This document shows positions 1 through 7,397 of a stretch of 11,358 bases of DNA, piece by piece. The DNA is taken from the NCBI GenBank assembly GCA_025360945.1, contig JANYBE010000346.1, positions 1-11,358 of the forward strand. Direction: 5' to 3'. This DNA is from Rhizobacter sp. (GTDB lineage Bacteria > Pseudomonadota > Gammaproteobacteria > Burkholderiales > Burkholderiaceae_C). The translations under genes were made by a program, and so were the position numbers. Each line of letters begins with the position of its first letter. Within the stretch, counting starts at the first letter, position 1. The notes beneath the pieces are model-generated. The model ran no database searches and was not told where the DNA came from. It saw only the letters and a list, made by a program, of their open reading frames with translations.

Positions 1-1133
1 CGGTTCCGGCCGTGCCGGTCAGGGTGATGAAGTCGCAGTCTGGATCCATCAGCAGGTTAAGCGCAAAGTTCTGTTCGCGGTTGCGCGCGGTCGCCCCAGA
101 CCGCGTTCTTCTGGTGCGTGTATTCCTTCAGCGTGCGCAGCACCGCCGTCTTGCCGGTGATCTCGATGACCTTGGCGTACAGCGAAGCGGCGCCCGGCGC
201 CTCGAGATAGACGAACTGATTCACCAGCAGCACCGGCACCATCGGCCCGCTGATACGGTAAAAGGTCAGGCCGCCTTGCTGCCAGCTCTCCATCGTCTTG
301 CCGTGCTTGTCCCAGAAATCCGCGGGCAGCGGCAGCACGCCGGTGTAGAGCAGATCGCCGTCTTCCAGCGTCATGTCGTTGAAATAGTCCTCGGCCGGTA
401 GACCCAGTGCACGCGCCTTGATGCGCATGTTGATGTCCTTGGACACCAGCACCACGTCGCGCCCCGGCTGCTGCTCGCGCAGCGCCTGCACGACGCCGAG
501 GATCTGGTTGTCGGCCTTGCCTTGTGGCAAACCGGCCGGCAGCTGGACATTAATCAAATTGGTCTGGAAGAACAGCTTGCCGCCGGCCTCGCGGTGGCCG
601 GTGCGCGACAGCAACAGGCCGTCGGACATGCCGGAGGCATCGCGGCTCGGCATTGTCACAGCCAGCGCGTCGAGTTCGCGACTCACCTGGCGCGCGTTGC
701 GTGAGACCTCGGTCATGCCGCGCTTGTGGCCGTCGAGTTCCTCGAGCGTGATCATCGGCAGGTAGATGTCGTGCTCTTCGAAGCGAAACAGCGAGGTCGG
801 GTCGTGCATCAGCACGTTCGTGTCAAGCACGAACAGCGTCGCCGGGCCGGTGCCGCGCGGCTTGCGAGCGCGGGTCTCGGGCTTGGGCGGTTGCGGCTGG
901 CGCAGCGGTGCCATCGCGGTCGTCGGCTTCGAGGCTTCAGGGGCAGGCCGACGCGCATTCGCGATCGTCGTCGAGGTGGCGTCTGTCAATTCGAGCAGGG
1001 CAGTCGCCGCAGGCTCGGCGTTGCCGCGGGTCTTGGTGTTGGGGCGTTTGCCAGGCTGCGGTGCCGCCTGGGAATCGAAGTCGGCGGCGCTGAGGAGAGA
1101 GGCTCGTTTGGCAGGCGGCTTGGGCAGTGGCAT
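1..1133 (-). CDS. PIN domain-PhoH family ATPase, apparently frameshifted and cut by the window edge
   Basis: Two-domain PhoH-like protein with an N-terminal PIN ribonuclease fold and a C-terminal PhoH P-loop ATPase; relatives are thought to act on RNA, but the substrate here is unknown. From ATG 1133 the readable frame gives 358 residues, ending at a TAA at 57-59. Residues about 20-96 are a Pro/Ala/Lys-rich linker. The PIN domain starts near residue 98, with acidic residues D104 (VLDTNVL), E131/E132 (TLEELDGHK), D208 (KADNQIL) and D233 (SKDINMR). The frame breaks after W346-G347. The neighbouring frame from 88 down to 1 continues as ARNREQNFALNLLMD and then LTGTAGT, the start of the PhoH Walker A loop, so the rest lies outside the window. 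An in-frame GTG at 1175 was rejected as start because it lies inside a terminator hairpin. No good ribosome binding site precedes 1133. It could be a true pseudogene or a sequencing error. Confidence 0.85.
86..92 (-). other. Frameshift site in the PIN-PhoH gene
   Basis: Read on the minus strand, codons GTC TGG GGC (101-93) are followed by GAC C and then by GCG CGC AAC CGC, which is the correct frame for ARNRE. Family members, as I recall them, have W-G-two residues-[AP]-R-N here, so four bases stand where six are expected: two bases seem to be missing, or, less likely, one is extra. Downstream of the break the second frame is open to the window edge and matches PhoH closely, so there is little sign of further decay. 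Confidence 0.75.
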
Positions 1134-1160
1134 GGAGGTGGTGGTCAGTGGTGCGGGGAA

Positions 1161-1192
1161 ACAAAAAAGCCGCACAGTCGCCTGTGCGGCTT
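1161..1192 (-). terminator. Rho-independent terminator after bcp
   Basis: A perfect 9-base stem, GCCGCACAG (1169-1177) against CTGTGCGGC (1182-1190), closes a four-base loop; two further A-T pairs extend it. On the minus strand the stem is followed at once by six Ts (1168-1163), the classic intrinsic terminator layout. It lies about 67 bases past the bcp stop codon and only 29 bases before the ATG of the PIN-PhoH gene, so it separates the two genes. On the plus strand the stem is preceded, not followed, by the A/T run, so it should act only leftward. Confidence 0.85.
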
Positions 1193-1258
1193 GTCTGGGA
1201 TGCGAGGTTCTGAACGCTCAGGCATGAACTCGATTATGCACAACCCGGATGACGGTAA

Positions 1259-1735
1259 TCACCCTGCTTTCTTAAGTGCCTTGACTTCCTTAAGGACCTC
1301 TTCGACGTGTCCCGCGACCTTCAGGCCGCGCCACTCGCCGCGCAGCACGCCGTGGGCGTCGATCAGAAAGGTACTGCGCTCGATGCCCTTGACCTTTTTG
1401 CCGTACATGATCTTGTTCTTGACGACGCCGAACATGTGGCAGAGCTTCTCCTCGGTGTCGGCGATCAGCTCGAACGGCAACTCAAGGTTCTGCTTGAACT
1501 TGTCGTGCGATGCCATGTTGTCGCGCGACACGCCGAACACCACGGCGCCGGCCTTGGTGAATTCCTTGTGGTGATCGCGGAACTGCATCGCTTCGGTGGT
1601 GCAGCCGGGGGTGTTGTCCTTGGGGTAGAAATACAGAACGACGATCTTGCCGCCATAGGCCGCGGGCGTGAACTTCACGCCGCCGGTTGCAAGCGCTTCA
1701 AATTCCGGAAGGGGTTTGTTGAGAGCTGGCGTCAT
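1259..1735 (-). CDS. bcp: Thioredoxin-dependent thiol peroxidase, Bcp/PrxQ peroxiredoxin
   Basis: Cytoplasmic peroxiredoxin that reduces hydrogen peroxide and organic hydroperoxides. It has 158 residues, the normal size for the family. The peroxidatic cysteine is C45 in PKDNTPGCTTEA, with the usual P-x-x-x-[TS]-x-x-C arrangement; the strand before it (VVLYFYP) and the later STFLIDAHGVLRGEW segment complete the thioredoxin fold. The resolving cysteine that E. coli Bcp carries five residues later (C50) is a methionine here. C99, in EEKLCHMFGV, matches a third cysteine found in E. coli Bcp. The enzyme may therefore work as a 1-Cys form or use C99; that is inference. ATG 1735 gives the expected N-terminus, although no strong Shine-Dalgarno is seen. 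A TATAAT box lies upstream and a strong terminator downstream, so it is probably a single-gene transcript. Confidence 0.95.
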   Translation of the reverse strand: MTPALNKPLPEFEALATGGVKFTPAAYGGKIVVLYFYPKDNTPGCTTEAMQFRDHHKEFTKAGAVVFGVSRDNMASHDKFKQNLELPFELIADTEEKLCHMFGVVKNKIMYGKKVKGIERSTFLIDAHGVLRGEWRGLKVAGHVEEVLKEVKALKKAG

Positions 1736-1777
1736 GGAGTATTCTGTTTGGTTGCGCCCGGGAAGGCGTAGCCGAAG

Positions 1778-1783
1778 ATTATA
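1778..1783 (-). promoter_or_regulatory. Candidate -10 box for bcp
   Basis: A perfect TATAAT on the minus strand (1783 to 1778) would start transcription near 1771, leaving a leader of about 36 bases before the bcp ATG at 1735. The gap between bcp and the upstream Mth938-domain gene is 93 bases, enough for a separate promoter. No convincing -35 box is found 16-18 bases upstream, where the sequence is GC-rich, and there is no extended -10 TGn. An activator-dependent promoter or chance would both fit. Confidence 0.4.
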
Positions 1784-1828
1784 AACGCTGCGATCATGGC
1801 GGCCCGCTCGAGCACGACCTGCACCGCG

Positions 1829-2212
1829 CTAATCCGGGCGGTCCTCGAACAGCAGCGCCGCGATGACTGCACGCCCCTCGGCCAGCAGCACGTTGTAGGT
1901 GCGGCACGCGGCGGCCGTGTCCATCGTCTCCACGCCGATGCGTCGAGCGATCAGCGGCTTGAGCAACGACGGATGCGGGAAGCGGATTCGCGGCCCGCTG
2001 CCGAAGACCACAAGCTCGGGGGCCAGCGCGGCGATCGTTTCGAAATGCGCCTCAGTCAATGCTCCGAAATTCGCGACCGGCCACTCGCTAACGTTGCCCG
2101 AGGCAGGCACCAGCACGCTTGTGCGGTGCTCGACGCCATTGACGATCACGCCGTCGGGCCCGTGCCGGGCGATGGTGTTCTGTCCCTCGATGCGGTCGGC
2201 GTGAAGCTTCAT
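1829..2212 (-). CDS. Mth938-like domain protein (DUF498 family)
   Basis: A 127-residue soluble protein of the Mth938/DUF498 fold, which also includes the mitochondrial complex I assembly factor NDUFAF3; the bacterial members have no firm function. Family marks are the central LAPELVVFGSG turn, the RFPHP segment just after it, the GVETMDTAAACRTYNVLLAEGR block near residues 93-115, and the hydrophobic AALLF end. No signal peptide, membrane segment or catalytic motif is seen. ATG 2212 is the natural start (MKLHAD). No Shine-Dalgarno is obvious ahead of it; a TAGAAT box at 2225-2220 would place the transcript start almost on the ATG, so a near-leaderless message is possible. It is divergent from alaA and lies in the same direction as bcp with a 93-base gap. 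Confidence 0.85.
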   Translation of the reverse strand: MKLHADRIEGQNTIARHGPDGVIVNGVEHRTSVLVPASGNVSEWPVANFGALTEAHFETIAALAPELVVFGSGPRIRFPHPSLLKPLIARRIGVETMDTAAACRTYNVLLAEGRAVIAALLFEDRPD

Positions 2213-2259
2213 GCGGTAAATTCTATGGTTTGGAGCGCAGCAATTCCTGTGGAGGTCTT
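2213..2259. promoter_or_regulatory. Divergent intergenic region between the Mth938-domain gene and alaA
   Basis: Only 47 bases separate the two divergent start codons. The minus strand has TAGAAT (2225-2220), five of six matches to a -10 box but with no good -35. The plus strand has TATGGT (2224-2229) as a weak -10 candidate and then the alaA Shine-Dalgarno. The long plus-strand operon must be driven from here or from within the Mth938-domain gene. No operator-like palindrome was noticed. Confidence 0.4.
2251..2255 (+). promoter_or_regulatory. Shine-Dalgarno that decides the alaA start
   Basis: GGAGG followed by TCTT precedes a TTG codon at 2260 with a four-base gap. The frame is also open to an earlier TTG at 2230, but the ten extra residues there have no counterpart in E. 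coli AlaA, and the Shine-Dalgarno would then lie inside the gene. TTG 2260 gives MKPIVKSNKL, which lines up with the AlaA start MSPIEKSSKL. Confidence 0.7.
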
Positions 2260-3486
2260 TTGAAGCCCATCGTCAAGTCGAACAAGCTCGCTAGTGTGGC
2301 CTACGACATTCGTGGGCCCGTTCTCGACAAGGCCCGGGCGATGGAGGAAGAGGGCCACAAGATCATCAAGCTCAACATCGGCAACGTCGCCGCGTTTGGC
2401 CTCGAGCCGCCCGACGAGATCGTGCAGGACATGATCCGCAACATGCCGCACTCGGCTGGCTACACCGACAGCAAGGGGCTGTTTGCGCCGCGCAAGGCGG
2501 TGGTGCACTACACGCAGCAGAAGAACGTGGCCGGCGTGACCATCGACGACGTGTACCTCGGCAACGGCGCCTCCGAGCTGATCGCGATTGGCATGAACGC
2601 GCTGCTCAACGACGGCGACGAGGTGCTGATCCCCTCGCCCGACTACCCGCTCTACACCGCGGTTGTCGGCCTGTCGGGCGGCACGCCGGTGCACTACCGT
2701 TGCGACGAAGCCTCCGACTGGATGCCCGACATCGCCGACATGCGCGCGCGCATCACTGCGCGTACCAAGGCGCTGGTCGTGATCAACCCCAACAACCCGA
2801 CCGGCGCACTGTACCCCGAGAGTGTGCTCAGCGAGATCGTGCAAGTCGCGCGCGAGCACGAACTGATCGTGTTCGCCGACGAGATATACGACAAGACGCT
2901 GTACGACGGCAACACGCACACCAGCATCGCCTCACTCGCCGACGACGTGCTGTTCGTCACCGTCAACGGCTTGTCGAAGAACTACCGCTCCTGCGGCTAC
3001 CGCGCCGGTTGGATGGTGGTCTCGGGCGAGAAGCGCCACGCCCGCGACTACATCGAGGGTCTGAACATGCTGGCCTCGCTGCGCCTGTGTGCGAACACGC
3101 CCGGGCAGCTCGCAATCCAGACCGCGCTCGGCGGCTACCAAAGCATCAACGACCTGGTTGCCCCGGCCGGGCGACTGGGTCGCCAGCGCGAGTTGGCGTA
3201 TCAGCTGCTCAGCGATATCCCGGGCGTAAGCGTCGTAAAGCCAAAAGCCGCGCTCTATATGTTTCCGCGGCTTGATCTGAAGATGTACCCGATCAAGGAC
3301 GACCAGCAGTTCGCCTACGACCTGCTCGCCGAACAGAAGGTGCTGATCGTGCAAGGCACAGGCTTCAACTGGAACGCGCCGGATCACTTTCGCATCGTGT
3401 TCTTGCCCAACTCTGACGACCTGACCGAGGCGATCGGGCGCATCGCCAAGTTTCTCGAGCACTACCGCAAGCGTTCTTCACAATGA
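2260..3486 (+). CDS. alaA: Alanine transaminase, PLP-dependent class I/II aminotransferase (AlaA type)
   Basis: Cytoplasmic PLP enzyme that makes alanine from pyruvate with glutamate as donor. From TTG 2260 it has 408 residues, close to E. coli AlaA (YfbQ), which it follows from end to end: YDIRGPVL near 15-22, KLNIGN 37-42, the PLP phosphate-binding GNGASELI 101-108, the INPNNPTG motif 175-182 with N179, the FADEIYDK motif 205-212 with D207, the Schiff-base lysine K240 in NGLSKNYRSCGYRAGW, and the substrate-carboxylate arginine in HFRIVFLP near the C-terminus. The GYRAGW segment after the lysine is typical. It heads the plus-strand operon, and its stop overlaps the hom start (ATGA). Annotation pipelines sometimes call such genes alaC or just aminotransferase; sequence agreement favours alaA. 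The start codon is the less certain point. Confidence 0.92.
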   Translation: MKPIVKSNKLASVAYDIRGPVLDKARAMEEEGHKIIKLNIGNVAAFGLEPPDEIVQDMIRNMPHSAGYTDSKGLFAPRKAVVHYTQQKNVAGVTIDDVYLGNGASELIAIGMNALLNDGDEVLIPSPDYPLYTAVVGLSGGTPVHYRCDEASDWMPDIADMRARITARTKALVVINPNNPTGALYPESVLSEIVQVAREHELIVFADEIYDKTLYDGNTHTSIASLADDVLFVTVNGLSKNYRSCGYRAGWMVVSGEKRHARDYIEGLNMLASLRLCANTPGQLAIQTALGGYQSINDLVAPAGRLGRQRELAYQLLSDIPGVSVVKPKAALYMFPRLDLKMYPIKDDQQFAYDLLAEQKVLIVQGTGFNWNAPDHFRIVFLPNSDDLTEAIGRIAKFLEHYRKRSSQ

Positions 3487-4799
3487 AGCCGATTCAAGTG
3501 GGCCTGATGGGCCTGGGTACCGTGGGCGCTGGCGTGTTCGAGGTGCTGCGTCGCAACCGCGAAGAGATTAGGCGCCGCGCGGGTCGCGGCATCGAACTGA
3601 CGATGGTGTCGCGCCGTCAGATCGAGGCGGCACGGGCGCTGGTCGGCGACTCGGCCGTGGTCGTAGCCGACGCGCGCGAGATCATCGCGAACCCGGACAT
3701 TGACATCGTGATCGAATTGATCGGAGGCACGGCAATAGCACGCGAACTCGTGCTCGAGGCGATCCATGCCGGCAAGCACGTCGTCACCGCCAACAAGGCC
3801 TTGCTGGCCGTGCACGGCACCGAGATCTTCGCCGCCGCGCGCGAGCACGGCGTGATGGTCGCGTTCGAGGCCGCGGTGGCTGGCGGCATTCCGATCATCA
3901 AGGCGCTGCGCGAGGGCCTGACCGCAAATCGCATCGAGTGGATCGCCGGCATCATCAACGGCACGACGAACTTCATCCTGTCGGAGATGCGCACGAAGGG
4001 CGCGGACTTCGCCGACGCGCTGAAAGAAGCGCAGCGCCTAGGCTATGCCGAGGCCGACCCGACCTTCGACATCGAAGGCGTGGATGCGGCTCACAAGGCC
4101 ACGATCATGAGCGCGATCGCGTTCGGTATTCCCGTGCAATTCGACAAGGCCTATGTCGAAGGCGTCACCAAGCTCAACGCCGCCGACATACGCTACGCCG
4201 AGCAGCTCGGCTACCGCATCAAGCTGCTGGGCATCACGAAGCGTCGCGACGATGCTGGTGGGATCGAGCTGCGCGTGCACCCGACGCTGGTGCCGGCCAA
4301 GCGCCTGATCGCCAACGTCGAAGGCGCGATGAACGCGGTCGTCGTGCATGGCGACGCGGTCGGCACGACGCTGCACTACGGCAAGGGGGCGGGTGCCGAG
4401 CCGACCGCGTCGGCGGTGATCGCCGACTTGGTCGACATCACGCGGCTGCACACCGCCGATCCCGACCACCGCGTGCCGCACCTCGCGTTCCAGCCCGGCT
4501 CGCTGCACGACACGCGCATCCTGACCATCGACGAAGTGGTGACCTCGTTCTACCTTCGTCTGCAAGTGGCCGACCAAGCCGGCGTGCTCGCGCGCATCAC
4601 CGGCATCCTGGCCGAGGGCAACATCTCGATCGACGCGTTGCTCCAGCGCGAGTCGGCCGAAGGCGAGGCGCAGACCGATGTGATCATCCTGACCCATGAC
4701 ACGGTCGAGGGCCGCATGAACACCGCGATCGCACAGATGCAGGCCCTGCCGACGGTGCTCGCGCCCATCGTGCGCATCCGGAAGGAAGAACTGAATTGA
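3483..4799 (+). CDS. hom: Homoserine dehydrogenase with C-terminal ACT domain
   Basis: Reduces aspartate semialdehyde to homoserine with NAD(P)H, the branch point to threonine and methionine. The 438 residues fit the monofunctional form with a regulatory tail. The Rossmann GxGxxG is at G10-L-G12-T-V-G15; the NADP-binding segment VTANKALLA has K105; the catalytic block GYAEADPTFDIEGVDAAHK ends at K205, with D201 four residues before it; GIINGTTNFIL (156-166) is the family signature. An ACT domain, about residues 355-430 (YLRLQVADQAGVLARITGIL), suggests allosteric inhibition by threonine, as known for this type. The ATG overlaps the alaA stop by four bases, and no clear Shine-Dalgarno is seen, so translation is probably coupled. 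No aspartokinase domain is fused. It is followed directly by thrC. Confidence 0.97.
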   Translation: MKPIQVGLMGLGTVGAGVFEVLRRNREEIRRRAGRGIELTMVSRRQIEAARALVGDSAVVVADAREIIANPDIDIVIELIGGTAIARELVLEAIHAGKHVVTANKALLAVHGTEIFAAAREHGVMVAFEAAVAGGIPIIKALREGLTANRIEWIAGIINGTTNFILSEMRTKGADFADALKEAQRLGYAEADPTFDIEGVDAAHKATIMSAIAFGIPVQFDKAYVEGVTKLNAADIRYAEQLGYRIKLLGITKRRDDAGGIELRVHPTLVPAKRLIANVEGAMNAVVVHGDAVGTTLHYGKGAGAEPTASAVIADLVDITRLHTADPDHRVPHLAFQPGSLHDTRILTIDEVVTSFYLRLQVADQAGVLARITGILAEGNISIDALLQRESAEGEAQTDVIILTHDTVEGRMNTAIAQMQALPTVLAPIVRIRKEELN

Positions 4800-6187
4800 A
4801 ATACATCAGCACGCGTGGCGACGCGACGCGAAGGTCGTTCTGCGAGATCCTGCTCGAAGGCCTGGCGCCGGACGGCGGCCTTTACCTGCCTGAGCAGTAC
4901 CCGAAAGTCGGCGCTGAGACCCTGGCGAAGTGGCGCGGCCTGGCCTACCACGAACTCGCGTTCGAGATCCTCTCGCTTTATATCGACGACATCCCCGCGG
5001 CCGACCTGCGCGCGCTCGTCACCCAGACCTATACCATGCAGGTGTTCGGAACCCGGCAGATCGTGCCATTGCGTGCGCTCGAACCCGGCGTCTACCTCGA
5101 AGCCCTGTCGAACGGGCCGACGCTCGCGTTCAAGGACATGGCGATGCAGCTGCTCGGCAACCTGTTCGAATACGAGCTCGCGCGCCGCGGACAGACGCTC
5201 AACATCCTCGGCGCAACCTCCGGCGACACCGGCAGCGCCGCCGAGTACGCGATGCGCGGCAAGACTGGCGTCAACGTTTTCATGCTCTCGCCGTTCGGCC
5301 GGATGAGCCCGTTCCAGCAGGCGCAGATGTTCAGCCTGCTGGACGCGAACATCCACAACATCGCGATCGAGGGCGTGTTCGACGATTGCCAGGACATCGT
5401 CAAGGCGGTCTCCAACGATCTGGACTTCAAACGCAAGCACCGCATTGGCACCGTCAACTCGATCAACTGGGCGCGGCTGCTGGCGCAGGTCGTGTACTAC
5501 TTCGCCGGCTACTTCCAGGCGACGACGAAAGACGACGAACAATTGACCTTCGCCGTGCCCACGGGCAACTTCGGTAACATCTGCGCCGGCCATGTAGCAC
5601 GCATGATGGGTCTGCCGATCCGGCAGCTCGTGCTCGCGACGAACGAGAACAACGTGCTCGACGAGTTCTTCCAGACCGGCACTTACCGCGTGCGCGCGGC
5701 GGCCGAAACGCGCGAGACCTCGAGCCCGTCGATGGACATTTCCAAGGCCTCGAACTTCGAGCGCTTCGTGTTCGACCTGCTCGGACGCGATGCGGAGCGC
5801 ACGCGCGAGCTGTTCAGGAGCGTCACGTTCACGATCACGCCGGCCGAGTTCGCGCGCATCCCCGGCTACGGCTTCGTCTCCGGCAGCAGCACGCACGCCG
5901 ATCGCCTCGCGACGATCCGCGACACGTTTGCCCGCTTCGAGACGATCATCGATACGCACACCGCCGACGGCCTGAAAGTCGCGCGCGAGCACCTCACGGC
6001 CGGTGTGCCGACCATCGTGCTCGAGACCGCTCTGCCGGCCAAGTTCGCCGAGACGATCGTCGAAGCCCTCGGCCGGGAGCCGGAGCGGCCGGCGGCGATG
6101 CGCGGCATCGAATCCTTGCCGAAGCGCTGCGAAGTGATGGCCGCCGACGCCGCCGCCGTCAAGACCTTCATCGAGGCGCACGCCTGA
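4796..6187 (+). CDS. thrC: Threonine synthase
   Basis: PLP enzyme that turns O-phosphohomoserine into threonine and phosphate, the last step of the pathway. It has 463 residues, normal for the bacterial class that starts MKYISTRG. The PLP lysine is K113 in SNGPTLAFKDMAMQLLG; the phosphate-binding loop is GATSGDTGSAAEYAMRGK; PTGNFGNICAGH and SSPSMDISKASNFERF are family blocks. The start is a TTG at 4796 that shares bases with the hom stop (TTGA); AAGGA at 4782-4786 is well placed ahead of it. Homoserine kinase (thrB), which makes its substrate, is absent from this cluster and must lie elsewhere. moeA starts one base after the stop. Confidence 0.97.
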   Translation: MKYISTRGDATRRSFCEILLEGLAPDGGLYLPEQYPKVGAETLAKWRGLAYHELAFEILSLYIDDIPAADLRALVTQTYTMQVFGTRQIVPLRALEPGVYLEALSNGPTLAFKDMAMQLLGNLFEYELARRGQTLNILGATSGDTGSAAEYAMRGKTGVNVFMLSPFGRMSPFQQAQMFSLLDANIHNIAIEGVFDDCQDIVKAVSNDLDFKRKHRIGTVNSINWARLLAQVVYYFAGYFQATTKDDEQLTFAVPTGNFGNICAGHVARMMGLPIRQLVLATNENNVLDEFFQTGTYRVRAAAETRETSSPSMDISKASNFERFVFDLLGRDAERTRELFRSVTFTITPAEFARIPGYGFVSGSSTHADRLATIRDTFARFETIIDTHTADGLKVAREHLTAGVPTIVLETALPAKFAETIVEALGREPERPAAMRGIESLPKRCEVMAADAAAVKTFIEAHA

Positions 6188-6188
6188 G

Positions 6189-7397
6189 ATGCTCGCGCTG
6201 GCCGACGCTCTGAGCCGCCTGCTCGGCGCGGTGGCGCCGCTCGCCGAGATCGAGACGCGCTCGACCTTCGATTCGCTCAGTCGCGTGTTGCGCCAGGACG
6301 TGCGCTCGGCGCTGGACGTGCCGCCGAAGGACAACACCTCCATGGACGGCTACGCGCTGCGCTGCGCCGACGTGCCTGCCGCAGGCGCGCTGCTGCCGGT
6401 GACACAGCGCATCCCTGCGGGCGCAGTCGGACAGCCGCTGCACCCCGGCAGCGCCGCACGCGTCTTCACCGGCGCGCAGGTTCCACCAGGTGCCGATGCC
6501 GTGGTGATGCAGGAGCAGTGCGAGGCCATCGGCGATGCTGTACGCGTGAACGCCGTGCCGCGTGAAGGGCAATGGATTCGCCGACGCGGCGAAGACGTGC
6601 GCAGCGACAGTGTCGTGCTGCCTTCGGGCACGCGCCTCACGCCGCAGGCCCTAGGCCTCGCCGCCACAGTGGGAGCGGCTACGCTGCAGGTCACGCGCCG
6701 CCCGCGCGTCGCATTGTTCTCGACCGGCGACGAGCTCGTGATGCCCGGCGAGCCGCTCAAGCCCGGAGCGATCTACAACTCGAACCGGTTCACCTTGCGA
6801 GCCGCGATCCAGGCGATGGGCTGCGAGTGCACCGACCTCGGCATCGTGCCCGACCAGCTTGATGCCACGCGCGATGCGTTGCGCCGTGCTGCTCAGGGCA
6901 ACGACCTGATCGTCACGTCGGGCGGTGTCTCGGTTGGCGAGGAAGATCATCTGCGCCCTGCGGTGCAGCTGGAGGGTCGCATCGAGCTGTGGCAGATTGC
7001 GATCAAGCCGGGCAAGCCGCTTGCGTTCGGCGAAGTCAGGCGCGCCGATGGCCTGACCACGCACATCGTCGGCCTGCCGGGCAACCCGGTGTCGAGCTTC
7101 ATCACTTTCTTGCTGATGGTGCGGCCGCTGCTGCTGCGCTTGCAGGGCGCCACGGTACTGACGCCTCAGCGCACCAGGATTCGCGCCGATTTCGACTGGC
7201 CTAGGGCGGACAAGCGGCGCGAGTTCCTGCGCGCCCGGCGCAACGACGCGGGTGGACTCGACCTGTTCCCGAACCAGAGCTCGGGTGTGCTGACCTCGGC
7301 AGTCTGGGGTGACGGCGTGATCGACAACCCAAGCGAGTGCACGATCGCGAAGGGTGACCTGGTTGAGTTCATCTCGTTCGCGGAGTGGCTGGCATGA
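6189..7397 (+). CDS. moeA: Molybdopterin molybdenumtransferase
   Basis: Inserts molybdate into adenylylated molybdopterin to give the molybdenum cofactor, in the cytoplasm. The 402 residues cover the whole family length. Visible motifs: DNTSMDGYAL with D53, VFTGAQVPPGADAVVMQE (92-109), the MoCF-type core FSTGDEL (177-183), IYNSNR, TSGGVSVGEEDHL (243-255), IKPGKPLAFG (272-281) and GLPGNPVSSFITF (295-307), followed by the small C-terminal beta domain. ATG 6189 lies one base after the thrC stop; other starts would cut domain I. It is the first of three molybdenum-cofactor genes in a row, with moaD overlapping its stop. The paralogue Glp is a naming alternative only; no adenylyltransferase (MogA) domain is fused. 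Confidence 0.96.
   Translation: MLALADALSRLLGAVAPLAEIETRSTFDSLSRVLRQDVRSALDVPPKDNTSMDGYALRCADVPAAGALLPVTQRIPAGAVGQPLHPGSAARVFTGAQVPPGADAVVMQEQCEAIGDAVRVNAVPREGQWIRRRGEDVRSDSVVLPSGTRLTPQALGLAATVGAATLQVTRRPRVALFSTGDELVMPGEPLKPGAIYNSNRFTLRAAIQAMGCECTDLGIVPDQLDATRDALRRAAQGNDLIVTSGGVSVGEEDHLRPAVQLEGRIELWQIAIKPGKPLAFGEVRRADGLTTHIVGLPGNPVSSFITFLLMVRPLLLRLQGATVLTPQRTRIRADFDWPRADKRREFLRARRNDAGGLDLFPNQSSGVLTSAVWGDGVIDNPSECTIAKGDLVEFISFAEWLA

Noticed and set aside
1134..1175. Upstream GTG start at 1175 for the PIN-PhoH gene
   Set aside because: The codon lies inside the bcp terminator stem and the added residues look non-homologous; ATG 1133 gives a family-like start.
2230..2259. Longer alaA from TTG 2230
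   Set aside because: The added ten residues have no counterpart in AlaA and would include the GGAGG that serves TTG 2260.
4550..6343. 597-residue minus-strand open frame opposite thrC and the end of hom
   Set aside because: Composition is typical of a GC-rich antisense shadow (Arg/His/Val/Asp-rich, no motif), and the opposite strand carries fully recognisable genes.
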